Positions 29,706 to 38,632 of a DNA stretch of 64,000 nt are shown in pieces. How positions within the stretch are numbered: the stretch's first letter is position 1; each line of letters starts with the position of its first letter. The notes below the pieces were generated by a model that had not been told where the DNA came from, searched no databases, and saw only the letters and a program-made list of their open reading frames with translations. Both the position numbers and the translations under genes were made by a program. The stretch is from Spirochaetota bacterium (lineage in GTDB: Bacteria > Spirochaetota > UBA4802 > JAFGJZ01): positions 124,001-188,000 of the forward strand of contig JAFGRW010000106.1 in NCBI GenBank assembly GCA_016934935.1, read 5' to 3'.

Positions 29706-30566
29706 ATGACTTCACTATTTACAGTAATAATCCCGGTATTTAACCGAGAAAAAACGATTAGTCGAGCAGTAGACTCTGTAATCAATCAGACATTTTCGAA
29801 TTTTAAATTTGTTATAATAGACGATGGCTCAACAGACAAAACTTCCCGTATTCTTTCCAAATATAAAGACAGCCGCATGACAGTAATACGTACAGAAAAC
29901 TGTGGTGTATCGTCCGCACGTAATACAGCTGTTAAAGATTTAATAACACCTTATGCCGCATTTCTGGACTCTGACGATGAATGGCTTAATAACAAACTTG
30001 AAAATGATTTCCAGTTTATTCAGGAAAACCCGCAATATCAAATTTTTCAATCACAAGAGATATGGTATCGTTACGGCAAAAGGGTTAACCCTAAGCTTAA
30101 ACATAAAAAAAAATCCGGGTCAATTTTTAATGAATCCCTGGAGCAGTGTATGATATCTCCTTCATCAGTAGTCATACATAAATCAGTTTTTGAAAATCAT
30201 GGTCTATTTGATCCAAATATGCCAGTTTGTGAAGATTATGATCTATGGCTTAGAATAACACCATTTTACGAAATAGGGCTGATCGACAAACAGACAATAA
30301 TAAAATATGGGGGAGCGGATGATCAGCTATCCCGATCAGTCACTGCCATAGACCGGTTCCGCATTTACAGTATGCTTAAACTACTTAATAACACAAAATA
30401 CAGCGAATACCAAAAAAAAATTGTGCCGGCTCTGAAACGAAAGATAAATATCGTTATGGCAGGAGCTATAAAAAACAATAATAAAAACCTTTTCAAAAAC
30501 TTGGATGAGACCTTGAACATTATCGGGCAAGGCTGTACGCCGCGAGATTTTTCGTACCTGCTGTAA
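29706..30566 (+). CDS. Glycosyltransferase family 2
   Basis: FTVIIPVFNREKTISRAVDSVINQTFSNFKFVIIDDGSTD, AAFLDSDDEW. Confidence 0.95.
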   Translation: MTSLFTVIIPVFNREKTISRAVDSVINQTFSNFKFVIIDDGSTDKTSRILSKYKDSRMTVIRTENCGVSSARNTAVKDLITPYAAFLDSDDEWLNNKLENDFQFIQENPQYQIFQSQEIWYRYGKRVNPKLKHKKKSGSIFNESLEQCMISPSSVVIHKSVFENHGLFDPNMPVCEDYDLWLRITPFYEIGLIDKQTIIKYGGADDQLSRSVTAIDRFRIYSMLKLLNNTKYSEYQKKIVPALKRKINIVMAGAIKNNNKNLFKNLDETLNIIGQGCTPRDFSYLL

Positions 30567-31602
30567 AAAGAACATCACCTGTGATTTCGATATTCAAAGC
30601 CGTATCTTCAAATGTTTCAGAATGCAGTGTATTCAGCTCATTATCATAAATACTCAGGATACTCTTACCACCAAAGAGCCGGTAACTTGCGATCGCTAAT
30701 CCACTATAAAGAGAAATCTGCGCATGACCGTGAGACTGTGGCTCGATCTCTTTCGAGAATAACGGCTTACCTTTATTATCAAACATTCGGTAATAAAGTC
30801 CGTCAAGCAGATGCAGGGTCCCGGTATCCGAGATTGCAATTCCGGTTCGTGTTTTATGAACGCTCTCCATTTTTACAGATAGCTCAAAATCGCCGTCATG
30901 AATATTAGAAATATTAATTATCATACAACCGTCTTCGTTTACAGTTCCATAGTGGATTGCAGCGTAAGAGGAGTTATCACTTAATACACAACTTTTAACA
31001 ATTGTTCCTTCAGGAGTTTTACCATGTAACACAAGATTTCCAGAGCTATCCACAATATAATACTCTGAACTCATAAAGCCTGCTATAGCGTAATCATTTT
31101 TGGAAAATGAAATATTGGTGCACATTCGCCCCTCAATTTTCTGAATACCAACCGGTTTTCCGTTTTTATCGTTTATAAAGATTGTGTGAAGATCAGAAAC
31201 GAGAAGAAGTACCAGTTTGGCTGAATATGAAAGATATGGGTACTGTGGAGTCTCGGTAATCCAGAATTTGGCGCCAGTTCGATTTAAAAACGAAATATGT
31301 GAACCAACTTTGTCGAACTGGATATAATATTCTTTGTCACCTGAAAACGCAAAACGTGAGTTTTCATCACCCGAATATTCCTTATGAAACGAACCATCAG
31401 CATTAAGAAGATAAGCGTGGTCAAGAGAAGGATAAAGAAAATAACCTCCGGTTTTATTAATATTGCCGGACGGATCTATGGATCTTATTTTATCTACGGA
31501 ACCAAACCATTCAGGAGTAACACGGGCACCGTTATCTATTTCGGAGTAGGGAATGAAAGCCAGTAATCCTCCAAGAACAATTCCCAAAAATAAAAATTTC
31601 AT
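30520..31602 (-). CDS. Hypothetical protein with probable beta-propeller repeats and N-terminal signal/TM segment
   Basis: Repeated short beta-strand units and N-terminal hydrophobic MKFLFLGIVLGGLLAFIPYS. Start may be 31602 (MKFLF) instead of 31620. Confidence 0.75.
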   Translation of the reverse strand: MKFLFLGIVLGGLLAFIPYSEIDNGARVTPEWFGSVDKIRSIDPSGNINKTGGYFLYPSLDHAYLLNADGSFHKEYSGDENSRFAFSGDKEYYIQFDKVGSHISFLNRTGAKFWITETPQYPYLSYSAKLVLLLVSDLHTIFINDKNGKPVGIQKIEGRMCTNISFSKNDYAIAGFMSSEYYIVDSSGNLVLHGKTPEGTIVKSCVLSDNSSYAAIHYGTVNEDGCMIINISNIHDGDFELSVKMESVHKTRTGIAISDTGTLHLLDGLYYRMFDNKGKPLFSKEIEPQSHGHAQISLYSGLAIASYRLFGGKSILSIYDNELNTLHSETFEDTALNIEITGDVLFTAGTKNLAAYSLAR

Positions 31603-31624
31603 ATATATGCCTCGTATCAATAAT

Positions 31625-31651
31625 GAAAAAGCTCTGTTAATTACAGAGCTT
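31625..31651 (-). terminator. Rho-independent terminator downstream of the sigma factor gene
   Basis: Minus strand AAGCTCTG-TAATTAA-CAGAGCTTTTTC: 8-bp stem, 7-nt loop, U run; follows the stop at 31689. Confidence 0.75.
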
Positions 31652-31688
31652 CAGTTAATAGCGTCAACAAATTTTATTCTTTTGGACA

Positions 31689-32597
31689 TCAATCAGTAAT
31701 GTAACTTTTAAGTTTAAAACTTCTGGATGGATGGCGAAGCTTTCTTATTGCTTTTTTTTCAATTTGACGGATACGTTCCTTGGACAGGTTGTACTGTTCT
31801 CCGATCTGGTGAAGAGACATGGGTTTATTGCCGTCCAATCCGTATCGTTTTACCAAAATATCTTTTTCTGATGCAGTCAAAGTGTCTAGCACTGATGATA
31901 GTTCTTCACGTAAAGATTCATCAATAAGATCTTTGTAGGGGGCATCGGTATGTATATCCTCAACAGTGCTAATCATTGTCGTATCATCGGAATCACCGTA
32001 AGGAGTATCAAGGGAAATATAATCCTGTGAAATATTTCTTAAGTGATTAATCTGTTCGTTATCCATATCCAGAAATTCAGATATCTCTTGAGGTGTAGGT
32101 TCCCGACCAAACTCATGTTCAAGACGTTTATGAACTTTTTCAATTTTCTGAAGATCAGCGGTTCGGTTAAGAGGAATACGGATAAGGGAAGTCTTTTGTG
32201 AAATGGCAAGAATTATTGCCTGTCTGATCCACCATACCGCGTATGATATAAAATGAAAACCTTTATCCGGATCAAATTTTTCAGCGGCTTTGATAAGCCC
32301 CATGTTGCCTTCGTTAATTAAATCCAAAAAAGAAATACCGCTCGTCTGGTATTTCTTCGCTATGGAAACAACGAAACGAAGATTAGACTTGATCAACATC
32401 TCCTTTGCCTCAGGATCTCCGCTAAGAGCCTTTCGCGCGTAATAGTCCTCTTCTTCCCGAGTTAATAGTTTTATCTTGTTGATCTTGTCAAGATACCAAG
32501 CTAAAGAGGAGTCAAAACCCTTTTTACGGTTACGTTTAAGTTTTACAGTCGATTTATCGACAACAGGGCTGATTTCGGTATCATTTTTACTGGACAT
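31689..32597 (-). CDS. RNA polymerase sigma-70 family factor (RpoD/RpoS-like, regions 1.2-4)
   Basis: NLRFVVSIAKKYQ, GNMGLIKAAEKFDPDKGFHFISYAVWWIRQAI (regions 2.1-2.4), LSKERIRQIEKKAIRKLRHP (4.2). Confidence 0.96.
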   Translation of the reverse strand: MSSKNDTEISPVVDKSTVKLKRNRKKGFDSSLAWYLDKINKIKLLTREEEDYYARKALSGDPEAKEMLIKSNLRFVVSIAKKYQTSGISFLDLINEGNMGLIKAAEKFDPDKGFHFISYAVWWIRQAIILAISQKTSLIRIPLNRTADLQKIEKVHKRLEHEFGREPTPQEISEFLDMDNEQINHLRNISQDYISLDTPYGDSDDTTMISTVEDIHTDAPYKDLIDESLREELSSVLDTLTASEKDILVKRYGLDGNKPMSLHQIGEQYNLSKERIRQIEKKAIRKLRHPSRSFKLKSYITD

Positions 32598-33039
32598 AAT
32601 TTCCCTTATTAGAAAAGTAGAATAACGTGACTATAACAGATGTATTATATAAATCAAGTCAATTTTTATCTCCTAATTAAAAAACAGCCTTAAAGTGCTT
32701 TTTGGCATCAATACTTGATATTTATGAATATTTTGTTATAATAGTCTGTAAAAACAATGAATAAAACTTTCCAGTGTATGTTTTGTTGTAATTGATTAGA
32801 CAAAAATTGTATCATTATATGGAATAACTGGTCTATAGTCACAGATGTCTGTTTTTGCAATCATTGCCAGTAATATTATTTTTATTTATGAATTTATACA
32901 AAATATATTCAAAAAGGAGAGTTTATCAACCGTAAACAATTAATTCTCAATATTTGATTTTAATTTAATCTTGAAATAAGAGAATAAAAAAATAGCATGG
33001 TTCGATTCTAATAGATAGCTACCTGTATTAATTAACATT

Positions 33040-33125
33040 TCAACAAGGAACTTGCGAAAAATTCATTTAAAACAGGCACTTAAGCGAGATCGCCTTTTGA
33101 AAAATGGTAATTTTTCGAAGTTCTC
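33040..33125 (-). repeat. 86-nt interspersed MITE/REP-like palindromic element, copy 2 (inverted relative to copy 1)
   Basis: Reverse complement GAGAACTTCGAAAAATTACCAT...TTAAGTGCCT...GAATTTTTCGCAAGTTCCTTGTTGA aligns end to end with 29558-29643. Confidence 0.85.
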
Positions 33126-33157
33126 AGATATAAAGAATTGGTGATGAGGAATGTATT

Positions 33158-33649
33158 ATGAAAAAAAGTCTTTTATTAATTATATTAGCTTTAATGTTGG
33201 CATCGTGCGGATTAACCGATTCCATAATTGTTAAACAGGTAAATCCTGACAGTATGATTCACTATAGCAACATTTACTCTTTTGATGGTGAATTGGCAGA
33301 TGAGGACTATTACGTACTTTATTTTACTGCTGGCGACCGTATTCCCTTACGAATAGTACTTAATAACGACTACGTCAGGGTAGATGAAAACAGTGATATC
33401 AATATGATAGCAAAAAGAAACATATACTTTATGATTAAAAACCCGGAAAACAGCTCTAATCGAAGTAATTATAAAATATCACGCAACTCACGAATATTTA
33501 TCAGTTTTGATGCTGTCAGGTGGTCTTCGATACATAATAGTGAAACATTGAAAGAGATTGCCGGTTTTGATGAGGAGAGTGTAAGTTTCGGTTTTGAAGC
33601 TACAAATCAGGATGGAATCAGGTCTCAGCTAACAATTGAAAACAGATAG
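33158..33649 (+). CDS. Hypothetical lipoprotein
   Basis: Signal peptide with lipobox-like MLASCG; 163 aa. Confidence 0.8.
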   Translation: MKKSLLLIILALMLASCGLTDSIIVKQVNPDSMIHYSNIYSFDGELADEDYYVLYFTAGDRIPLRIVLNNDYVRVDENSDINMIAKRNIYFMIKNPENSSNRSNYKISRNSRIFISFDAVRWSSIHNSETLKEIAGFDEESVSFGFEATNQDGIRSQLTIENR

Positions 33650-35549
33650 CAAAACTATTCCCAGTATACACGAACTACCTGAACATGTTAAGCGGATGAT
33701 AGCAGCCGGTGAGGTTATCGAAGGGCCTCATTCGGTTATCAAAGAACTTATCGAGAACTCTGCGGATTCCGGAGCAGGGAGAATCAGTGTCAAAATTGAA
33801 GATGGTGGAATGCGTCGAATTGTTGTAACTGATGATGGATGCGGTATTCTTCCGGATGAGCTCAAACTTGCAATAACAGAACACGCGACATCCAAAATTA
33901 CGTCTGTTGATGATATTCAGTCAATATACAGTTATGGATTTCGTGGAGAAGCTTTATCAAGCATTGCAGCTGTTTCTCATATTACAATTTTAAGCCGTCC
34001 CCATAATATGGAAGAGGGTGCAAAACTTGTATCTGACGATAGTATTTCTGTATTACCTTTTGCCGGGCCAGTTGGAACAACTGTTATTGTCGAGCATATC
34101 TTCTATAACACACCTGCTAGAAAAAAATTTTTAAAAGCTCGCTCTACCGAAATAAGGCTGATACGCGAAAGCTTTATCAAAATTGCAATAGCTAATCCGG
34201 CTATTGTGATGACGCTTGAAAATGAAGACAAGGTATTGATGTCACTTCCTGCGCGTGAGCACATCAGGGAGCGGCTCGCCGATATTTATGGTTCGAATGA
34301 GGCTTCCAGGCTTCTTGAAGGAGCCGTTCAAGATCTCAAGGTTAATGTAAACGGGTTTATTTCATCTCTGGAGGGATTAAAAAGGAGCCGGTCTATGCAG
34401 TTTCTCTTTGTTAATGGTCGACCAGTAGAGTATAAAAATCTTTCATTCCATGTTAACAGGGCTTATGATTCAATGCTGCCAAAGGGATTACACCCCGTTC
34501 TGTTCCTTTTCATTACTATCCCCCCTGATCTTATTGATGTTAATGTTCATCCCTGTAAAAGAGAAATTAAACTCTTTGACACTCGCTATATCGACAGTCT
34601 GATATACGGTTTTGTCAAAAAAACTCTTGGTCAAAACGAGATACATCTTGATTTATCAGTTTTTACCAATTATAAAAATGATAACACTAGCGAAAGGGAA
34701 CTCCATTCAAATAGTTATGTGAATGGAGCAGGCCAAGATCCATCGAACCTATGCCGAATTGCTGATAACGATCTGAATTCAATAAATGTGTCGGTAAAAG
34801 ATAATGAAAGTTCGCGAATAAGCAAAAGCGATGAGATAATGGGCCGCTTTAACAATCCTGGTAATTGTGAAATTATGAATGATTATTCCGATGATCCATT
34901 AAAAACAGGGCCATCGAAAACCATAAGTTATATTAATGATGGTCGGGATATTTATAATCAACTGCATAACTGGCATTATATAGGTACTCTTTTTAAAACA
35001 TATCTTCTTGTAGAAAAGGAAGAGTCTTTAAAAATTGTGGACTTCCATGCGGCTCATGAGAGAATTATTTATGATCGGCTTATAAAGAACGAAGAAAAGC
35101 CCTCCGTTCAAAAGTTGATTTTCCCTGAAGAGATAAATATGGATATTCAGGAAGTTTCTTTTGTTTTAGATAACCTTGATGTTCTATTTTCCATGGGATT
35201 CGATCTGGATATTTTTTCACAAGAATCACTTGTAATCAGAGGTATCCCTGAGACGCTTGATCCATCACAGGCGATTACTTGTATTCAGGAATTCGCGCAA
35301 TCTGTTTCAGATTTGACTCTCGACCGTAATGCCGGGGATTATTTTATACAAATCAGAAATCATGCAGCCGAAAGAGTAGCCTGTCACAGCGCAAAACGGG
35401 CCGGTGACCCGATGAGTCGCATAGATGCTGAATCATTGCTTGTAAAAATATTTTCCGGATCTTATCCGTTACGCTGTCCTCATGGACGCCCGTTCGTAGC
35501 CGATATCAGCCGTAAAGATTTTGATAAGCTCTTCAGAAGGTTAATATGA
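33636..35549 (+). CDS. mutL: DNA mismatch repair protein MutL
   Basis: AAGEVIEGPHSVIKELIENSADSGA, GYGFRGEALSSI-type motif (YGFRGEALSSIAAV), C-terminal HAAHERIIYDRL and CPHGRP. TTG start. Confidence 0.96.
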   Translation: MKTDSKTIPSIHELPEHVKRMIAAGEVIEGPHSVIKELIENSADSGAGRISVKIEDGGMRRIVVTDDGCGILPDELKLAITEHATSKITSVDDIQSIYSYGFRGEALSSIAAVSHITILSRPHNMEEGAKLVSDDSISVLPFAGPVGTTVIVEHIFYNTPARKKFLKARSTEIRLIRESFIKIAIANPAIVMTLENEDKVLMSLPAREHIRERLADIYGSNEASRLLEGAVQDLKVNVNGFISSLEGLKRSRSMQFLFVNGRPVEYKNLSFHVNRAYDSMLPKGLHPVLFLFITIPPDLIDVNVHPCKREIKLFDTRYIDSLIYGFVKKTLGQNEIHLDLSVFTNYKNDNTSERELHSNSYVNGAGQDPSNLCRIADNDLNSINVSVKDNESSRISKSDEIMGRFNNPGNCEIMNDYSDDPLKTGPSKTISYINDGRDIYNQLHNWHYIGTLFKTYLLVEKEESLKIVDFHAAHERIIYDRLIKNEEKPSVQKLIFPEEINMDIQEVSFVLDNLDVLFSMGFDLDIFSQESLVIRGIPETLDPSQAITCIQEFAQSVSDLTLDRNAGDYFIQIRNHAAERVACHSAKRAGDPMSRIDAESLLVKIFSGSYPLRCPHGRPFVADISRKDFDKLFRRLI

Positions 35550-36085
35550 AAATTATACTTGGAGTTACATCTTCGATAGCAGCCTATAAGGCTTGTGATA
35601 TTACCAGGCTTTTTGTAAAAGAGGGTCATGATGTATTTGTGGTTATGTCAAAAAACGCCCTTAATCTTGTTTCACCTTTAACATTTAGAACCTTATCCGG
35701 AAACCCGGTATATCATGAAACTTTTTTGCCCGATGTCTATAATATGGGTCATATTGCACTGAAAGAAAACGCCAATATTTTTGTTTGTGCTCCTGCCACT
35801 GCAAATTTCATAGGAAAGGCCGCGTCTGGAATTGCTGATGATCTTATTACTACTACCTTTTTATCCATGAAGACTCCCATTGTTATCGCTCCGGCTATGA
35901 ATCCAGATATGTGGTCTAATCCAGCCGTTCAACATAATATTTCAGTTTTAAAAAAACGGAATATAACCATTATTGAACCTGACACCGGTGATGTAGTGTG
36001 TGGCGACACTGGATATGGAAAGCTGGCTCCAGTAGACGCAATTGTCAAAAGATCTCTTGAATTGTTGGAAAATCAGAATGGCTAG
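35546..36085 (+). CDS. coaC: Phosphopantothenoylcysteine decarboxylase (flavoprotein; CoaC half)
   Basis: ILGVTSSIAAYKACDITRLF, APATANFIGKAASGIADDLITTT, APAMNPDMWSNPAVQ. Confidence 0.92.
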   Translation: MKIILGVTSSIAAYKACDITRLFVKEGHDVFVVMSKNALNLVSPLTFRTLSGNPVYHETFLPDVYNMGHIALKENANIFVCAPATANFIGKAASGIADDLITTTFLSMKTPIVIAPAMNPDMWSNPAVQHNISVLKKRNITIIEPDTGDVVCGDTGYGKLAPVDAIVKRSLELLENQNG

Positions 36086-36746
36086 TACAAATGACTTTTC
36101 TTATCTTGTAAGTGCTGGGCCTACCCGTGAATGGATTGATCCTTTCAGGTTTATTTCGAATCCGTCATCCGGTAAAATGGGAATAGCAATAGCTGATGAA
36201 GTTTATAAACATTCAAACCGTATAAAATTGCTTCATGGTGTTATAGATAATAGTCTGTTAAAAGATAAAGCTTACGAATGTAAGAGTTGCGAAACTACAA
36301 ATGATCTGCTTCGTGCTATGGAAAAAGAATTATCGTCCGATATGATAATTTTTATGGCGGCAGCTCCTTCTGATTTTCGTCCGGTGAGCTATTCTGATCA
36401 AAAAATAAAAAAAAATAGTGACCGGATTAATATAACCTTCGAGAAAAATCCAGATATTCTTATGCATATTGCCCAATTGAAACTATCAGGAAACTATAAG
36501 AACATGATTACCGTTGGTTTTGCCGCAGAAACGCAGAATACTGAAAACTATGCTCTTTCAAAACTAAAACAAAAATCTCTTGATTTTATTTGTCTTAATG
36601 ATATATCAAAAAAAGGGGTTGGTTTTGCGGGAGAAACAAACGAAGTTACCATCTACTGTAAATCCGGAGAAAAAATCCTGATTCCAATGGACACAAAAGT
36701 TAACGTTGCCAAGCAAATTTTTCATAATGTTACCAGGAGAATCTGA
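36078..36746 (+). CDS. coaB: Phosphopantothenate-cysteine ligase (CoaB half)
   Basis: SAGPTREWIDPFRFISNPSSGKMGIAIADE, MAAAPSDFRP, VGFAAET. Start likely ATG 36078 (ATGGCTAG overlap with the coaC stop). Confidence 0.92.
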   Translation: MASTNDFSYLVSAGPTREWIDPFRFISNPSSGKMGIAIADEVYKHSNRIKLLHGVIDNSLLKDKAYECKSCETTNDLLRAMEKELSSDMIIFMAAAPSDFRPVSYSDQKIKKNSDRINITFEKNPDILMHIAQLKLSGNYKNMITVGFAAETQNTENYALSKLKQKSLDFICLNDISKKGVGFAGETNEVTIYCKSGEKILIPMDTKVNVAKQIFHNVTRRI

Positions 36747-36747
36747 A

Positions 36748-37560
36748 ATGTATATCAGGCAAACAGCTTATAATGGAACATTTTATCCTTCGGATAAGGC
36801 TAAACTTGCGGCTGAGATAGGTTATTATCTTGAAAACGCATCATCCGTAATAAAACACCCAACTGCCAAGGGCATTATTGTTCCACATGCCGGATATGTC
36901 TATTCAGGACAGATAGCAGCTTATTCCTACATGTCCTCATCAGATTGCAATCCATCTAAAATTATTGTTTTAGCACCATCACATAGATATTCTTTTGAAA
37001 AAGGATCAGTTATACCTGACGGTCTGTATCGTACTCCATTAGGAGATGTTAAAATTGATATATCAGCAGCAGAATTGTCAGAAAAGAGCTCAATGACCTT
37101 TTTAAAAGCTGCGCACGATTCTGAACACTCCATAGAGGTGCAGGTGCCTTTTCTTCAGACCGTTTTCCCAAATGCTGATTTAATACCTGTATTAATTGGG
37201 TCGCAGGATCCTTCAATATGCACCTCAATTGCGGCTGATATAGCATCAATATACGAAGATGAGAAACAAAAACCTCTTGTAGTTATCTCAACCGATCTTT
37301 CTCATTTTCATCGATACGATGAAGCGGTTCAGATAGATAATACTACCATGGGTATTATAACAGAATTTAACGAAGATACTTTATATCATTCGGTTCAAAA
37401 TGGGAGTGAAGCCTGCGGCTTCGCGGCTATCTATACAGGATTTAAACTTCTGAAAAAATTTGGAGCAAAAACGTGTGAAAAAATTATGTACAGAAATTCG
37501 GGTGATGCTTCAGGTGAAAAAAACAGGGTAGTCGGTTATATGGCTGCTGTTATTTATTAA
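36748..37560 (+). CDS. AmmeMemoRadiSam system protein B (MEMO1 family)
   Basis: GTFYPSDKAKL, VPHAGYVYSGQIAAYSY, HSIEVQVPFLQ, STDLSHFHRYDEA. Start likely ATG 36748. Confidence 0.93.
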   Translation: MYIRQTAYNGTFYPSDKAKLAAEIGYYLENASSVIKHPTAKGIIVPHAGYVYSGQIAAYSYMSSSDCNPSKIIVLAPSHRYSFEKGSVIPDGLYRTPLGDVKIDISAAELSEKSSMTFLKAAHDSEHSIEVQVPFLQTVFPNADLIPVLIGSQDPSICTSIAADIASIYEDEKQKPLVVISTDLSHFHRYDEAVQIDNTTMGIITEFNEDTLYHSVQNGSEACGFAAIYTGFKLLKKFGAKTCEKIMYRNSGDASGEKNRVVGYMAAVIY

Positions 37561-37572
37561 GAGAGGTCTATA

Positions 37573-38139
37573 ATGGATATTTCCGGGAATGTAAAACAGT
37601 CACTTCTAAAGATTGCTCGATTAACAATTGCTTCACAACTGGGCATAAAGATGCCGTATTCTGCAGACTCAATCGACACAAGCGATCCCATCTTCAATAA
37701 AAAATGTGGAGCATTTGTAACCCTTCATTTAAATGGGTCGCTTCGCGGGTGTATAGGTTATATAGTCGGTATAAAACCGCTTTTACAGGCAGTAAAAGAC
37801 ATGGCTTATTCAGCCGCTTTCAAAGATCCAAGATTTTTACCCTTAACTCCGGCTGAATTTGAGCAAATTGACCTGGAAATATCTGTACTTTCTGAAATTG
37901 AAGAAGTTACAGATATCAGTCAGATTGTTGTTGGTAGAGATGGATTAATAATTACAAAAAATCATAGTTCTGGTCTTCTTTTGCCGCAGGTTGCTACCGA
38001 AAATAATTGGGATCTGGAAACTTTCCTGGGGCATACATGTCTTAAAGCTGGTCTTGATGTTGAATCGTGGAAAGATAAATCGACAGTAATTGAAAAATTT
38101 TCTGCAGAGGTTTTCGGAGAAAATAATGAAATTGAATAG
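37573..38139 (+). CDS. AmmeMemoRadiSam system protein A (AMMECR1 domain)
   Basis: GAFVTLHLNGSLRGCIGYI, DPRFLPLTPAEFEQIDLEISVLS, LLLPQVATENNWDLETFLGHTCLKAGL. Confidence 0.93.
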   Translation: MDISGNVKQSLLKIARLTIASQLGIKMPYSADSIDTSDPIFNKKCGAFVTLHLNGSLRGCIGYIVGIKPLLQAVKDMAYSAAFKDPRFLPLTPAEFEQIDLEISVLSEIEEVTDISQIVVGRDGLIITKNHSSGLLLPQVATENNWDLETFLGHTCLKAGLDVESWKDKSTVIEKFSAEVFGENNEIE

Positions 38140-38569
38140 AATCGTGCAATTTTTAATTATTGCTTTGTTGTTAACAAATTGCACTAAACATAAATCCAGT
38201 AATCCGGATATAGATGACATGGAAAAGATAAGGAAACTCTTTACTGTTTTCGAGGTCGCGTTAAAAAAGAACGATTACTCACTATACAGAAATGTATTTA
38301 CTGAATCTTCGACTAAAGATGATTTTGAAAAGAAATTTGGGGACAATTATTATAAAAACATTCAAATCATGAATGTTGTATTCAAAGGTGAGCAAATAAT
38401 TGGTGATGAAGTTGCTTTTGTTAATAATGTGACAATTGCTGCCGATAAATATGCCCGTGAAAATGATGAGTATATCGGAATGATTAGGGCAGACACTGTT
38501 GTATTTACTCCCAAAGAGAAATCGGTACAGTGGAAAATCTTACATATGATTACAATACACAATGAGTAA
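38126..38569 (+). CDS. Hypothetical lipoprotein
   Basis: Start ATG 38126; signal with lipobox IALLLTNC. Confidence 0.75.
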   Translation: MKLNRIVQFLIIALLLTNCTKHKSSNPDIDDMEKIRKLFTVFEVALKKNDYSLYRNVFTESSTKDDFEKKFGDNYYKNIQIMNVVFKGEQIIGDEVAFVNNVTIAADKYARENDEYIGMIRADTVVFTPKEKSVQWKILHMITIHNE

Positions 38570-38632
38570 TCAAAGCAAAAGTGGATATTATCCGAGAATT
38601 ATTTTTTTATATCATTTTTTGGATAAGAAAAA

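Noticed and set aside
32990-33030. tRNA-like GGTTCGATTC string
   Set aside because: No acceptor, D or anticodon arms could be paired around it; it is part of the AT-rich intergenic flank of repeat copy 2.
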